Shown piece after piece: positions 35,697 through 45,900 of a stretch of 64,000 bases of DNA; within the stretch, counting starts at the first letter, position 1; every line of letters begins with the position of its first letter. The position numbers and the translations under genes are program-made. Source of the stretch: Mermis nigrescens (lineage: Eukaryota > Nematoda > Enoplea > Mermithida > Mermithidae); NCBI GenBank assembly GCA_036768485.1, contig JAVLUZ010000735.1:1-64000 (forward strand), written 5' to 3'. Under the pieces are notes generated by a model that was not told the origin of the DNA, made no database searches, and saw only the letters and a list, made by a program, of their open reading frames with translations.

Positions 35697-35977
35697 GCCG
35701 GGGTTATACCTGGGCGTGGGGGGTTTGGGGGTATGCACCTCCCCCCGAGAAATCAAAATACCCGCCCCACAGATATCAAAATACCCCCCAGAATTCAATT
35801 TTTGAAATTTTTTTGTTTTTTTCGTAAGTTTTCAGAGCCAAAGGATAGAAGACACTTGATGAGAAACGCTGAAAAATGGTGTTTTTTCGCCATACCACCA
35901 TTTTTGAGGCCATTTTTTTACCTTTAAAAAATCTTGCCCTTCCCAGAACTTTGGTGCCGCCCACCTATGCCCGGGGC
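35697..35977 (-). mobile_element. CATA/TGGGC MITE copy 5, inside Tc1 relic
   Basis: Element 35,705-35,969 is in reverse orientation, TATACCTGGGCG ... CGCCCACCTATG. The flanks GCCGGGGT and CCCGGGGC match at 6 of 8 positions. It interrupts the 5' half of the Tc1 element. Confidence 0.8.
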
Positions 35978-35989
35978 GGTCCTCTTAAT

Positions 35990-36835
35990 TGGCCACTAAA
36001 GAAGTATATGGTCTAAAAAGAACTTCTTTAAAAATTGGCGTCTGACCGCTCCTGACATGCAGCATGAATTGTCTATTGATTGTGAACCATTGGTTTCGAG
36101 GCAGACAATTGGTCGGCATCTTTGTCGTATAATTGGATCGTCATAAAAAGTCTTTTTGCCATCGAGTTTAACAGAAAAAAGTGTTGATTTTCTTTCGGAA
36201 TTTCGTTCGTTGGACTTTTCTCGATTGCTTTGTTCAAAGGTTTTCTTTTTCAAGGAGTGAAAATTCAATTATTTTACTTTGAAATTAAGGGATTTTGCTG
36301 GCAAACGTTCAGACAAAAAATAAAAATGTCAAATGCGTAGCTGGAAGCGTCAAACACAAAAGAGACTGCAGTGCTTTGGTCTGGAGTCCATTCGGAGCCT
36401 ATGATGCTGAATTTGGTTTTCTTTATTTCAATCCAAAATTCACAATCACTTCATGTATTTGCTGAATTAAGGAGCACTCTTTGGTGACTGCGTCATAAAA
36501 ACTTCCGAGACTTTTTTCCTGAATGGCGATGGATTGGATGATCCAAAACAAAAGGCAAAAACCACTGAAGCATATTTTGTGGAGAAGGGTTGCCTTTTAT
36601 CATTGCGATCCCTACAGTCCTGGATGGAACTCAATCAAATTAGAAATATTTGGCGAATTATGAAAGAGACATTTCAGAAACATAATCTCCAAGTGCATTT
36701 AACGAGCAAAAATGATTGAAAAATGAAGGATATCTGGGATTCAATCCCGAAGGAGAAATGCGTCAAATTGATCATTCGGATAATTCTTTGTATACAAACA
36801 TTATATCAAGCTAAAGGCTATCGGATTTCCTTTTA
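35990..36835 (+). pseudogene. Tc1-type transposase relic
   Basis: A helix-turn-helix segment reads LTAPDMQHELSIDCEPLVSR then QTIGRHL near 36,050-36,115. The catalytic region reads MDDPKQKAKTTEAYFVEKGC (36,534 on), which aligns with the usual QDNDPKHTA block. ELNQIRNIWRIMKETF corresponds to the 'DLNPIENLW' block of DD34D/E transposases. The C-terminal end reads LYQAKGYRISF. Stops and frame changes separate the parts, and key acidic residues are partly lost (the third catalytic acid region reads MELNQ). It is inactive. Confidence 0.8.
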
Positions 36836-37002
36836 GTCGATTATTTTTTTGTTGACTGTTAATTGATAATACTTGTTATTGATGGTTCTCTTCAATTTTG
36901 AAATTATTGAACAAAAATTACTTAAGAATTGACGATTAAAACAGACTTTGCATTTAAATCATGGGTGGCCTTCAACTTTTGAGCGATACTGTATGTACTA
37001 TA

Positions 37003-37265
37003 GTCTGTCCCATTTAAAACGGCCCATTTTAACTTGAAGACTTATTACTGTAGCGGAATATCTTACTGGTTAGGTTGTTGCGGCAGTCTGTTAGATGTGC
37101 TTCAGTTTAAGTTAAGCAAAACACGTTAAACATCAATAAGAAGAGTTTAAAGCAGCCAGCTGGTACGAGAGCGTAACTGATGAAGCCGTCTGTGCAGTGA
37201 ACAACTTAACAACTAATACAGTAATAAGGGCTTAGATAAAATAGGCCGTTTGAAATGGAATAGAC
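37003..37265. mobile_element. TA-flanked MITE, 263 bp
   Basis: Ends GTCTGTCCCATTTAAAACGG and the inverse CCGTTTGAAATGGAATAGAC, with TA on both sides. The terminal GTCTG is shared with the GTCTGTTTCAC family but the rest differs, so it is a subfamily or relative. It begins 9 bp after the Tc1 relic's TA. Confidence 0.8.
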
Positions 37266-37269
37266 TATA

Positions 37270-37860
37270 GTCTTTTCGATGTAATCTCTTGCGCATCGCT
37301 CGTTGAGGATTACTGGACCTTTGCCATTGAGCCCTTCTTCACAATGCGCTATGGCACCTAATATATGAGTATAACTCGTCATCCTTAGAGAAAGCAGAAG
37401 AAAAATCTTAGTCTAATGCATCAAAATGTTACGAACACGAGATAGGACGCACGCGCCTTTAATTTTTAAGCACAATTTGCATTTAAGCCTCCTGTGCGAT
37501 AGATTGAGTTGACGATGGCACCAGTATTAGCGAGTACGAGTTTTCCTTTAAATTTCATAGAGTTTGGATCTTTTGAATCTGAATTCAATCAGCAGTCATG
37601 CAAACAATTGATGATCAAAATCTTTGTATGTTTTCAATAGCTATTTTCACGATTTGTCAGTAAAATAAATTGGCTTGAATAGAATGGAGCCTTATAAATA
37701 AATGAAGAAATTTAAAGAGGTTGGGAGCGAAGTGCCAAATATATACGTATACTGGACATGTTAGTGGCTTATTCTAATTTGGCACACCGGTATTTTCCGT
37801 GCATAAAAAAATGTCCCGTTCATAAAAATAATGCCTTCCAAGTCAGACAGTGAGTGCACC
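37270..37860. other. Gene-free stretch
   Basis: No supported exon or strong repeat. Confidence 0.4.
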
Positions 37861-37863
37861 TCT

Positions 37864-38743
37864 GGGCCCAGTTGCACCAAACTAGGAGTGTAACAATTAG
37901 GAGTAAAGGTGTAAATTTCGGTTGCACCATCTAGGAGCTAGGAGTCTCTAAATTAGGAGTGTAGGAGTAACATTAGGAGCAAAGAGGACGTTTTAGGAGC
38001 AAGTTGAGGCGAAATTTTTCAGGTGGGTTGCACCAGTATTTTTTAGGAGTAAATTTACTCCTTATCTTTGCACAAAATGTTAGGAGTGTCTGTTCTCTCC
38101 TAAAGCTGTCGGTTGTATTAAATTAGTCTTTTTTCGACTGCGATGAATAGTACTAGCAGTGATAGCGATGATGAAATTATTGAACAAATACGCCGAAAAA
38201 GAGTTTGCAAGCAAGCGGCGTATTAATTTTGATGTTGATAATTTAGAAAAATGCTTTTGACTGTCGCGCCAAGACGGAACGTGTTTGGTTGATAATTGGA
38301 CGGTTTTTACAGCTAAAGAGTTACACAGGGCACTTTCTCCAAAGCAACAGATTATATCAGCTCTAAGATTCTTAGCTACCGGAAAATTTCGGGATATTGT
38401 TGGTGATGCTCTTGGTTAGCATAAGTCTACTGTTTGTCGGAAAATTCGATCCATTGTTCAGCTTATTAATGAACAAATTTGGCATACAGTCGCAGATTCT
38501 CCAAATAGCTTGGCTGAGTTGACCGGAAATGCTCGAAAATTTATGGACATTGCAAAAATCCGGTCTAAGAAACTCCTAGAAACACTCCTAAAATTACTCC
38601 TACTTAGGAGTCTAAGATTGAAGAGAGTTTACTCCTAGAAACCATGAAAAATTACTCCTAGGTTGGGAGTAAGTGGTGCAACCCGATTTAGGAGACTCCT
38701 GAGCCGGGAGTCTCCTAAACTCCTAGTTTGGTGCAATGGGCCC
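37864..38743 (+). mobile_element. Harbinger-type element with TAGGAGT-rich ends
   Basis: Ends are GGGCCCAGTTGCACCAAACT and AGTTTGGTGCAATGGGCCC, inverted, 880 bp apart. Both subterminal regions are packed with TAGGAGT / ACTCCTA motifs (more than ten on each side). Inside lies a HARBI1-like transposase fragment. GGGCCC-type ends occur in PIF/Harbinger elements. No clear 3 bp target duplication was recognised. Confidence 0.8.
38143..38572 (+). pseudogene. HARBI1-like transposase fragment
   Basis: From the ATG at 38,143 there is an acidic N-terminus (MNSTSSDSDDEIIEQIRRKR) and early stops. In a continuing frame the reading is LHRALSPKQQIISALRFLAT, then GKFRDIVGDALG, a TAG stop, then HKSTVCRKIRSIVQLIN. 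This matches the N-terminal helix-turn-helix part of PIF/Harbinger nucleases ('LSP..Q....LRFLATG.F..VGD..GISQSTVCR'). The DDE catalytic half is absent, so the element is a deletion derivative. Confidence 0.8.
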
Positions 38744-38933
38744 CTGATCAATAACTAGCAGACATGCTGACGGGATATTTAACGTCTCAAAGTCGTGCAG
38801 GGTGGCCTCTCATATTATTTATTATTTTTTCCACTGCTACCATCTTCCTCTTCTTTGAAAGATTCTTGGTTGGAAAAGTGCACCGATCTCGCGTCTTACC
38901 CCCAGAATTTTGGTTCAATGCGGAGATTATTTG

Positions 38934-39208
38934 GACGGGACCATAGGTATGCAGCTCCGAAATTCCGGGGGAGGGGTGAAAAATTTTCAAAGGTAAAAAA
39001 TGGGCTTAAAAGTGGTCTTATGGCGAAAAATACACCATTTTTCGACGTTTCTCATCGAGCACTATCCAATGGCATCAAAAAACCGCTAAAAAAGCAAAAA
39101 AATTTCAAAAATTGAATTCTGGGGAAGTATTTTGATTTCTGGGGAGGTATTCCAACTTCTGGGGGTGCATAATCCCCCAAATTCCCCACGCCCACTTGTG
39201 GACGGGAT
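38934..39208 (+). mobile_element. CATA/TGGGC MITE copy 6, with target duplication
   Basis: Element 38,942-39,200 runs CATAGGTATGCAGC ... CACGCCCACTTGTG. The flanks GACGGGAC and GACGGGAT match at 7 of 8 positions. The right duplication is immediately followed by copy 7. Confidence 0.85.
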
Positions 39209-40092
39209 CATAGGTGGGCAGCACCAAAATTCTGGGGCGGTGCAAGATTTTTCGAAGGTCAAAAAATGGTCTTAAAAATGGTGGTATGGCGAAAAACACA
39301 ACTTTTCAACGGTTCTCATCGAAATTGTATACTAGATCTAGGAAAAATTTTTGAAATTCAAATTCTGGGGGTATTTTGGTTTATGGGCACAGATTTCTTT
39401 TAGCACCACGCTAATAAAAGTTGCCCTGTGCTAATGAAAATTTTGGTCATCATCACGACGTGCTTACGGAAAGATAACTTTTTCAAACAAAAGTATAGTA
39501 ATTTTAACGCCTTTTAACGTATTTTTCAGCAGCAGAAATCCCTAAAATTTTTTGGCTCTTCGCGCTGAGTGTCATACTTACTGTTCAAATATCCACAAGC
39601 GCTTGATTTGAATATTCAAAAATCTATCTACGTTCAATCTAGAAGGTTATACATTCATCTCGTCTATTTAATTGACGATTTGTAGCTTAAAATATTACTC
39701 TGTGACAATTTCGCACTGTTTTCAAGTTGTTTGATTAAATTATGGCAATCGTATTCTCAATTCTGATGTTGTAATAGTCAGAAAGGAGCCAGCCTTTCGA
39801 ATTCATTGAGTATTAGGAATGCAATAGTTGAGATTTAACATAAATTTCTTGGTTTATTCAAATCATGCACAAAATGATCAATAAAATATTGATATGCAGA
39901 ATATCATGGCATTCTCAAACAGCTATGTATCTGAACGAAGAAAAGCACATGCATTACTGACACCAAAGGTATTACAAAGGTACAAAACTAGAGCGCTAAT
40001 GTAAGCCATCCCGTGCTAATGGAAAAATTTTTAATTGTCGGCCATCTGTGGGATGCAACCCTCAACCTCCCGCGCCTACGTGTGGACGGGTA
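39209..40092 (+). mobile_element. CATA/TGGGC MITE copy 7, interrupted
   Basis: It starts CATAGGTGGGCAGCACC right after GACGGGAT and ends CCGCGCCTACGTGTG at 40,084, followed by GACGGGTA. The 5' half is intact to about 39,385. A ~660 bp unrelated insert follows (about 39,388-40,050) that begins GGGCACAGAT, ends ATCTGTGGG, and carries two direct CGTGCTAATG(G)AAAATTTT motifs. Confidence 0.75.
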
Positions 40093-40102
40093 ACGGGACC
40101 AT

Positions 40103-40680
40103 AAATGCACAGCATGGCCGATCTAGGAGGGGGTCAAGATCTAGTGTACAATTTAACCCCAGCGTTTTTTAGCCGATCCTTATAGGCTACAGTAACCAAA
40201 CTTTACAAGGAGATAGCTATAAGCCTATTGTACAAATCTGGCAAAATTGATTAACTTACGGTGTAAACTTACTGCTTTACACTAACAGTTTGCAACGTAC
40301 TAACGGCATCTAAAAATTGTAAACGATTCGGTGGGTTTCAAACAAAGCAGTTTTTTGTAACTCAATCAACATCCTACATTAAACAAATAACTAATAATTA
40401 ATTATATAGAACTAACGCTAATCACACTAATGTTAACGCTAATCACACTAAAGTCGCATTTTTCGCTACATACACAATACCGCTAATTTATATTTATCAT
40501 CCCAAAATGTTTAAACCAATTAAGTTTACACCACTGATATTGAGTGTTAGTTTACACTGTAGATCACTATTTTTATTGATGTGAGTCAGAACGTGTTTAA
40601 TGATTTTTGTGTAAAGTTTGGTCACTGTAGCTTATATGAATCGGCTAAAAAACGGTGGGGGGGGTAAATTGTATACTACC
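40103..40680 (+). repeat. GCACAGCATGGCC family copy plus TTTACAC motifs
   Basis: It starts CATAAATGCACAGCATGGCC right after ACGGGAC. It is followed by GTGTAAAC/TTACACT motifs at 40,260 and 40,525-40,620 like those in the 15-17 kb array, and duplicated CTAATCACACTAA near 40,415. The right boundary is unclear. Confidence 0.5.
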
Positions 40681-41634
40681 AGTCTGGGGGAGTCTATAAT
40701 GGGACTTTTTTGGGCCAAAATGACCTAAAAAACTTTTTGCCTTCATTTTGCCTCATTTTCTCGAGAAATTTTCCCATTTTCTGTGAGTCTAAGACCCCAA
40801 ACCCCACAGGTATTTCTGGATGGGACTGACTATATGTAGGTACATTTGCATAAATACGTAGGTATATTTTTCTAAATTTTTTAAATGCAAGTAAATTAGT
40901 GAAAGGCGCAGACAATGCTTCCGTAAATCAGTAAAATATTTCTGAGAAGAAAACCTCGTTTAGCAGCACTAGGATTATCTACCTAAAGGCAAGCCTGACT
41001 TTTGTGGGACCGAATACTCGCTTTTACAATAATACACAACGTAACTGTTTCGACAATTGTGTATCGATTCACCGACTGTCCCGATTCTCCGACTTTCTAA
41101 ATTACTACTGCAGATTCAAATGTGACAGCTGGCACTAGTCACACATCAATCATGGTCCATCGATTTGCTTTAAAGTAGGCTAAGGGAAGAATAGGGTATA
41201 GAGCTTATCTAACGTAATTATTGCTGCCTTACTGGTTTACCCAAAAAGTATGTACTTAATTGATGATAATACTTACTTAAATAATTAATGGATGTGTGAG
41301 GGACACTTTGCAGCTGCAAAAATACTCTCATGGTACATTATTTTCTGTTTACGTCACATTACTGTAGTCTGTTTCATTTATCCGAGAGCTTTTTCAGCAA
41401 ATCTTTTCCGAGACCACAGTAAGTCTATTTTCCCTACTTACTGTAGGTCATTTAGAGATCATTGTATCTACATACATAGTAAGGAAGAATTTTTAAATAA
41501 AATTTATTGTGGCATAATTTATTTTCGTCTTCCAGTAGATCATGCAACCTGCGGATGGAATTCGCGCATTCAGCTTGTCATAGATCGACTGTTAAACACA
41601 ATAGACTAGCATTTTAAACATCGCCGAAAACTTC

Positions 41635-41702
41635 CGCTCAACGTAGTAGTAGATCGTCTGATTCTCGTCGAAGCAACACGGGTTCGATTCCTACTGCAAG
41701 AT
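41635..41702 (+). other. tRNA-like segment (possible SINE head or tRNA relic)
   Basis: It contains GGTTCGATTCC, a match to the pol III B box, at about 41,680. About 45 bp upstream is GTAGTAGTAGATCGTCTG, a weak A-box-like region, and between them GATTCTCGTCGAAG, like an anticodon arm. The T stem and acceptor stem pair poorly, so it is not a functional tRNA. Confidence 0.35.
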
Positions 41703-41860
41703 TTTTATTTAGCGCACTTACTGTAGTATGTCAAAGCACTGTTTATATGCTTGAATTAAGTCTATATGGGCGGTTTAGTACGTTAGAAATGAAAGAATGG
41801 CGGCCGCTCGCGCCCACTCAACTTTTCTGTCGAGTTACAGTGAGTCACCTAGTTAGGCAT

Positions 41861-42068
41861 ACTGCAGCCAGGGGCGAATTTAGGGGGGCGGGAGGGGCGG
41901 CCGCCCCCCCCCATTGGCCCAAAATAGTGCGCAAAATTAAGCATTTTTGAGCGATTTTTACCGATTTTTGGGTCAAAACGGCTAATTTTTCCGCCCAAGA
42001 CAGGGTTCCGCCCCCCTTAGGGTACCAATCCCCCTTAAGAAAATCCTGGATCCGCCACTGACTGTAGC
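41861..42068. mobile_element. hAT-type MITE, 192 bp, with 8 bp target duplication
   Basis: Element 41,869-42,060 has ends CAGGGGCGAATTTAGGGGGG and AAATCCTGGATCCGCCACTG. The flanks ACTGCAGC and ACTGTAGC match at 7 of 8 positions. The middle is a C/G-rich tract followed by AT-rich sequence. Nested in the 41,367-42,114 element. Confidence 0.85.
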
Positions 42069-42586
42069 CTTTGAAAAAATTTACTGAAAAAGCTCTCGAA
42101 TAAATGAAACAGACTATACTCGTTTAGTGCATGCCAGAGAATCTACTGATAAACGATTAATAGACTTTAGTGTTGTTTTTTAATAATGATTTTGAGAGTC
42201 TAAACTGGTAAAAAAGTTCCATAGCAATAGCAGAGATCGTATTGGTTGCAATAAATAAGCGAATAAATACCTATACAAAATGCACATATGCACTCATGTA
42301 CACACACTCTTTCCGTGCAGTGTCTCATAATGTGTTACGATTAAATTTGTTTTCTACGACTAGTCGGACAATCACGACGAACGGAGAAACGGGACGGTCG
42401 GAGAATCGGGAACTTTATTTGTCTAAAAACAGCATCTATAGAATTGGTCAGAGAATCGAGATGCTGGGAGAAATGGGTTTCACGGGAATCTAAAAATTAC
42501 GTGTTATATCATTCGATGGAGAATCGGGACGGTCGGAAAAACGATATAGAGCGGTACTTAAGTGTTGCGTCTAATTTTTATCTCAG

Positions 42587-42907
42587 GCGCATCAGCATGA
42601 ATTCTTCGGCCTTTTTTCCTTATACAATTTATGATATATACTTTTCGCAATCAATTGCAACCAATGACTTTGAAGAAGCTCAACATTATTTGAAGCTGGC
42701 TCGATTCGCCCCAAAATTGATATTTCCGATAGTCTGCTTGGGTCTTGGCTTATTCACTGGTGCGATGTCAGAAATGTTGAATAATTCTATTCTGGGCCCT
42801 ATCGGTCTTCTTGCTCTGGGTTTCCTAGCACCAGAGGTAACCAATTTGCTCATGCCTCGTTGTGAATTAACGGGTGTACGAGCCTACACTTGGTCCAGCC
42901 TGTCCTG
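42587..42907 (+). CDS. NHE exon 1 of the model (start codon at 42,597)
   Basis: Acceptor TTTTATCTCAG ends at 42,586. ATG at 42,597 opens [16 protein letters not shown]. Transmembrane segments read [20 protein letters not shown] and [20 protein letters not shown]. The donor is TCCTG|GTGAGC, phase 2. The upstream sequence is the GTCGGAGAATCGGG repeat, so the promoter or leader must lie further upstream. Confidence 0.75.
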
Positions 42908-45900
42908 GTGAGCATTTTGATAATTTTACAAAAATATTTGATCAAACATACTTATCAATAAATTAATTCGTAAATTTTTTATCAGCTTCATCCTCTTTTT
43001 ACGCCATAATTGCAAATCGCTTAGTAGAACATTAGAAAGTGTTATCATGGTGATTTCGAGAAATATATAATGAAAATTTCCGATCGAGATTTTTTCCTTG
43101 CTCCGTATAGGCTCTTTATCTAGAAGATTCGCACTCACGCTATTTATTTTAATTGTCTGTCACGTGAACTGCTGAGTAATGTTGTACTCGTACTACTTTT
43201 TTGTAAAATGCTTTATTTCTTCCAAAGTCTGAACTTGGTAACATGCATGTATAGTATGAAAATTCTGTAAATTCAGGTCGCAAAGAGTTTTTTGATGAAA
43301 ATGCTGAGTAAGTGCTGAAATTGCGTTCTCCTATTTCGCATGATTAAACCTTTCATGGAAGTTATCCAATTTTGCCGGAAATGAACACAAGTGCGTTTGA
43401 GCAACAACGAAATGATCTTGCTGTTATAGAGTCATTAAAAAAAGCTTGTTATCTAGCATCTTGGAGATGTTTGTGAAATTGGAACAGAAGCAATTCAGTG
43501 TAAGCTATTGCACGAAGGATACTACTTTGATCAAGATTGATCGTTTACGTTTTTTATTCATTAATAGTAATATTCTAATGATTTGCATGTGTTTATTGTG
43601 TCAATCCTTTTTCTTTTACGAAGATCTTGAATATATTTAATATAATTTTTTTCTTCTTGTTTTTCTTCTTTATGGGCTCTCCTTGTTTTCACGACAATAA
43701 AAAAGAAATTTGGTGCGAATGTGTATCATTGCTCGCTCAAGGTGCTAACTTGAAAATTTTACTGAAAATATTATTGTACTCATACTTATGTATTTATGTT
43801 ATTACCAATCTCATTTTCGTTTAATTTATATATAGACAGAATAACGATCCTCATCATTGGTTTACTTATCTGTGAGCTAAATTTTTATTGCTTTTAGGGC
43901 TCATGTTATGCTAGCGTTACTGCCCATTCTAATATTTGAATCGGCCTTTAGTATCAAATATTTCCAATTCAAGAAACACATTCTAGAGATAATGGCTTTA
44001 GCCGTACCGTGCTTCGTGATAGGCTTTTTGCTTCTAGCCGGATCAATGTATGGCTTTTTACGCTTAATTGGATATGGTGAGGAGTTGAATATGACTTCAT
44101 TATATGTAGAATAATCCAGTGACGAACATACTCAATACATATTTACATATTGGCATACACTTTGAGGATTGGAGATCAAAACTAGGAACAAATTATGACC
44201 AAAGATAGACAAAAATAGCGTTTTTGCTAAGTAATTAACATTTTCTACGAACGTTCTTGCACTGTCTCAACAGCCTCCAACTGATCCCTTCTGACCAGGA
44301 TGACCCCCTAGACCAGTCATTCTGTAAACTTTTGCTTGCATTATTTATCTGGAATAACCCATACATGGGCAGCGTTTAGTTCTGTAAGTTCGAAACTTTT
44401 CAAAGGTCAAAAAGTGCCAAAGAATTGCTGATGGGGAGGAACAAAAGACATTTTTTAAGGTTTCTGATTGAGCATAGATGCACAGCATGATCGGTATGGG
44501 TGGTCAGCCAGAGACCTTCTTTGAGCCAATATGGCCTCAAAAACTGGCATACGTGCTCAGATAGCGTAAAAAGTACGCTAATCCACAGTATGATGATTTT
44601 CAAACACTTTTGCAGAAAAATTTCATCAATTTTTAAATCTTCATTTTACTTTTTTCCTGGAAAATTTCCAATTTTTCTTTTCTTCGCGGGCTAGACTCCT
44701 TAAAGTCCCCTACTTGCATATCTGAACTAGACCATTTCTTGGAGAGGATTGACTCCGCAGAATGACTACTGACTCATCTTGAAAAAAGCTACACCATTTT
44801 TGTACCGCATGGGAATTCTGGCGGAGTCAGCGCTGAAATTTTCTTAAAAGCACCTTCTTTTGGAGTAAAAATCAACGGGTACACGTCAAACAAAGATACT
44901 GCTTTTTACGTTTCGGACAATGCTCATTCTTTTAAAACATAAAAACATGAAAAATATGAATAAATTTTTTGAATAAAATTAGTAAATTGAACAACATTTA
45001 GTCAACAAATGAGTATATAACGCAAAGCGCCGAAAATTTGATACTTTTGAGTCAAAAATTGGAAAAACGCTTTAAAAAGCACGTTTCTGCGATTTTATCA
45101 GAAAATTTAGGCTTCTGGGGGTCACACGCGCAGGTACTTTCGCGGGGGGGGTCAGTATCTGGGGGTGTCGAACCTCCCCAAACCCTTCTATATGGCTGAC
45201 ACACAGAATTTCCAATTTGTCAGAAAACCTACGAAAATATGCTGTTTTCAGCTACTTTTCGGGAAGTACACCATTTTTTGATTATATTTTGTTTAATTTC
45301 ATTGAATTATTCGCAAAAGTTTTTGTGTTTGTCATCTGCAAAGCAGAAAGTATCTTCAAAAACGCCGAAAAATGGTGTTTTTGACGTGTATCTATTGCTT
45401 TTTTCCAGAGCTGACCCCTAGAATTCTCATCTGTTCAATGTATGGTTCGACCAGACCCCCCAGTGTGCTCTTTAGATGTTTTTGCTAATCATTCTTCAGT
45501 ACATCAAATTAAAGTAATCGTTCCTATTGCACGCGGCATTACTGCACCAGACTTCTAAATCACTTCTGCAATCTAATTCAAATAGATTAAATTAAACTCA
45601 AGTGAAAAACGCAAATTTACGAGGCCGAATGGAAATTCGCCTGCTTATACAAGAAATTCATGGTTTAAGTGGAATGCCAGAATCGCTTTTTGAATTCTTG
45701 ATTGTGAAGATAATATGAAGAGAATTGTCGATCCCATAAAATATTACATAGTTTCAAATTATTAAACCAGCACTATTTGAGCATAAAAAATTTGCAAATC
45801 AACAAACCGTGGTGAAATGCATGCTAGCTGCTTTCAAACCTGAACTTCCGATCAGATTTGAACTAAACCGCTTTAATGCAACTAATTATTTTTCCAAATC

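Larger units (their letters stand above)
35348..36991 (+). mobile_element. Tc1-like transposon relic
   Basis: It is flanked by TA. Ends are CAGTACCGCTCAAAAGT and ACTTTTGAGCGATACTG. Length is 1,644 bp, about 1.37 kb without the MITE inserted at 35,705-35,969. The body carries pieces of a Tc1/mariner transposase (see pseudogene at 35,990-36,835). Confidence 0.85.
41367..42114. mobile_element. GTCTGTTTCA mariner-type element, 748 bp, ~40 bp TIR
   Basis: Ends GTCTGTTTCATTTATCCGAG and the inverse CTCGAATAAATGAAACAGAC, with TA on both sides. The inverted similarity extends about 40 bp (AGCTTTTTCAG). It carries a nested hAT-type MITE at 41,869-42,060, a tRNA-like segment, and repeated TTACTGTAG motifs. 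No transposase. Confidence 0.8.
41068..42552. mobile_element. Possible fold-back unit with CCCGATTCTCCGAC arms
   Basis: The left arm is short (41,068-41,096, ACTGTCCCGATTCTCCGAC). The right arm (42,362-42,552) holds four or more reverse-complement units (GGTCGGAGAATCGGGAC). In between lie a mariner-type MITE and a hAT-type MITE. The right arm ends about 35 bp before the first NHE exon. The pairing is inferred from orientation only; the two arrays could be independent. Confidence 0.45.
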
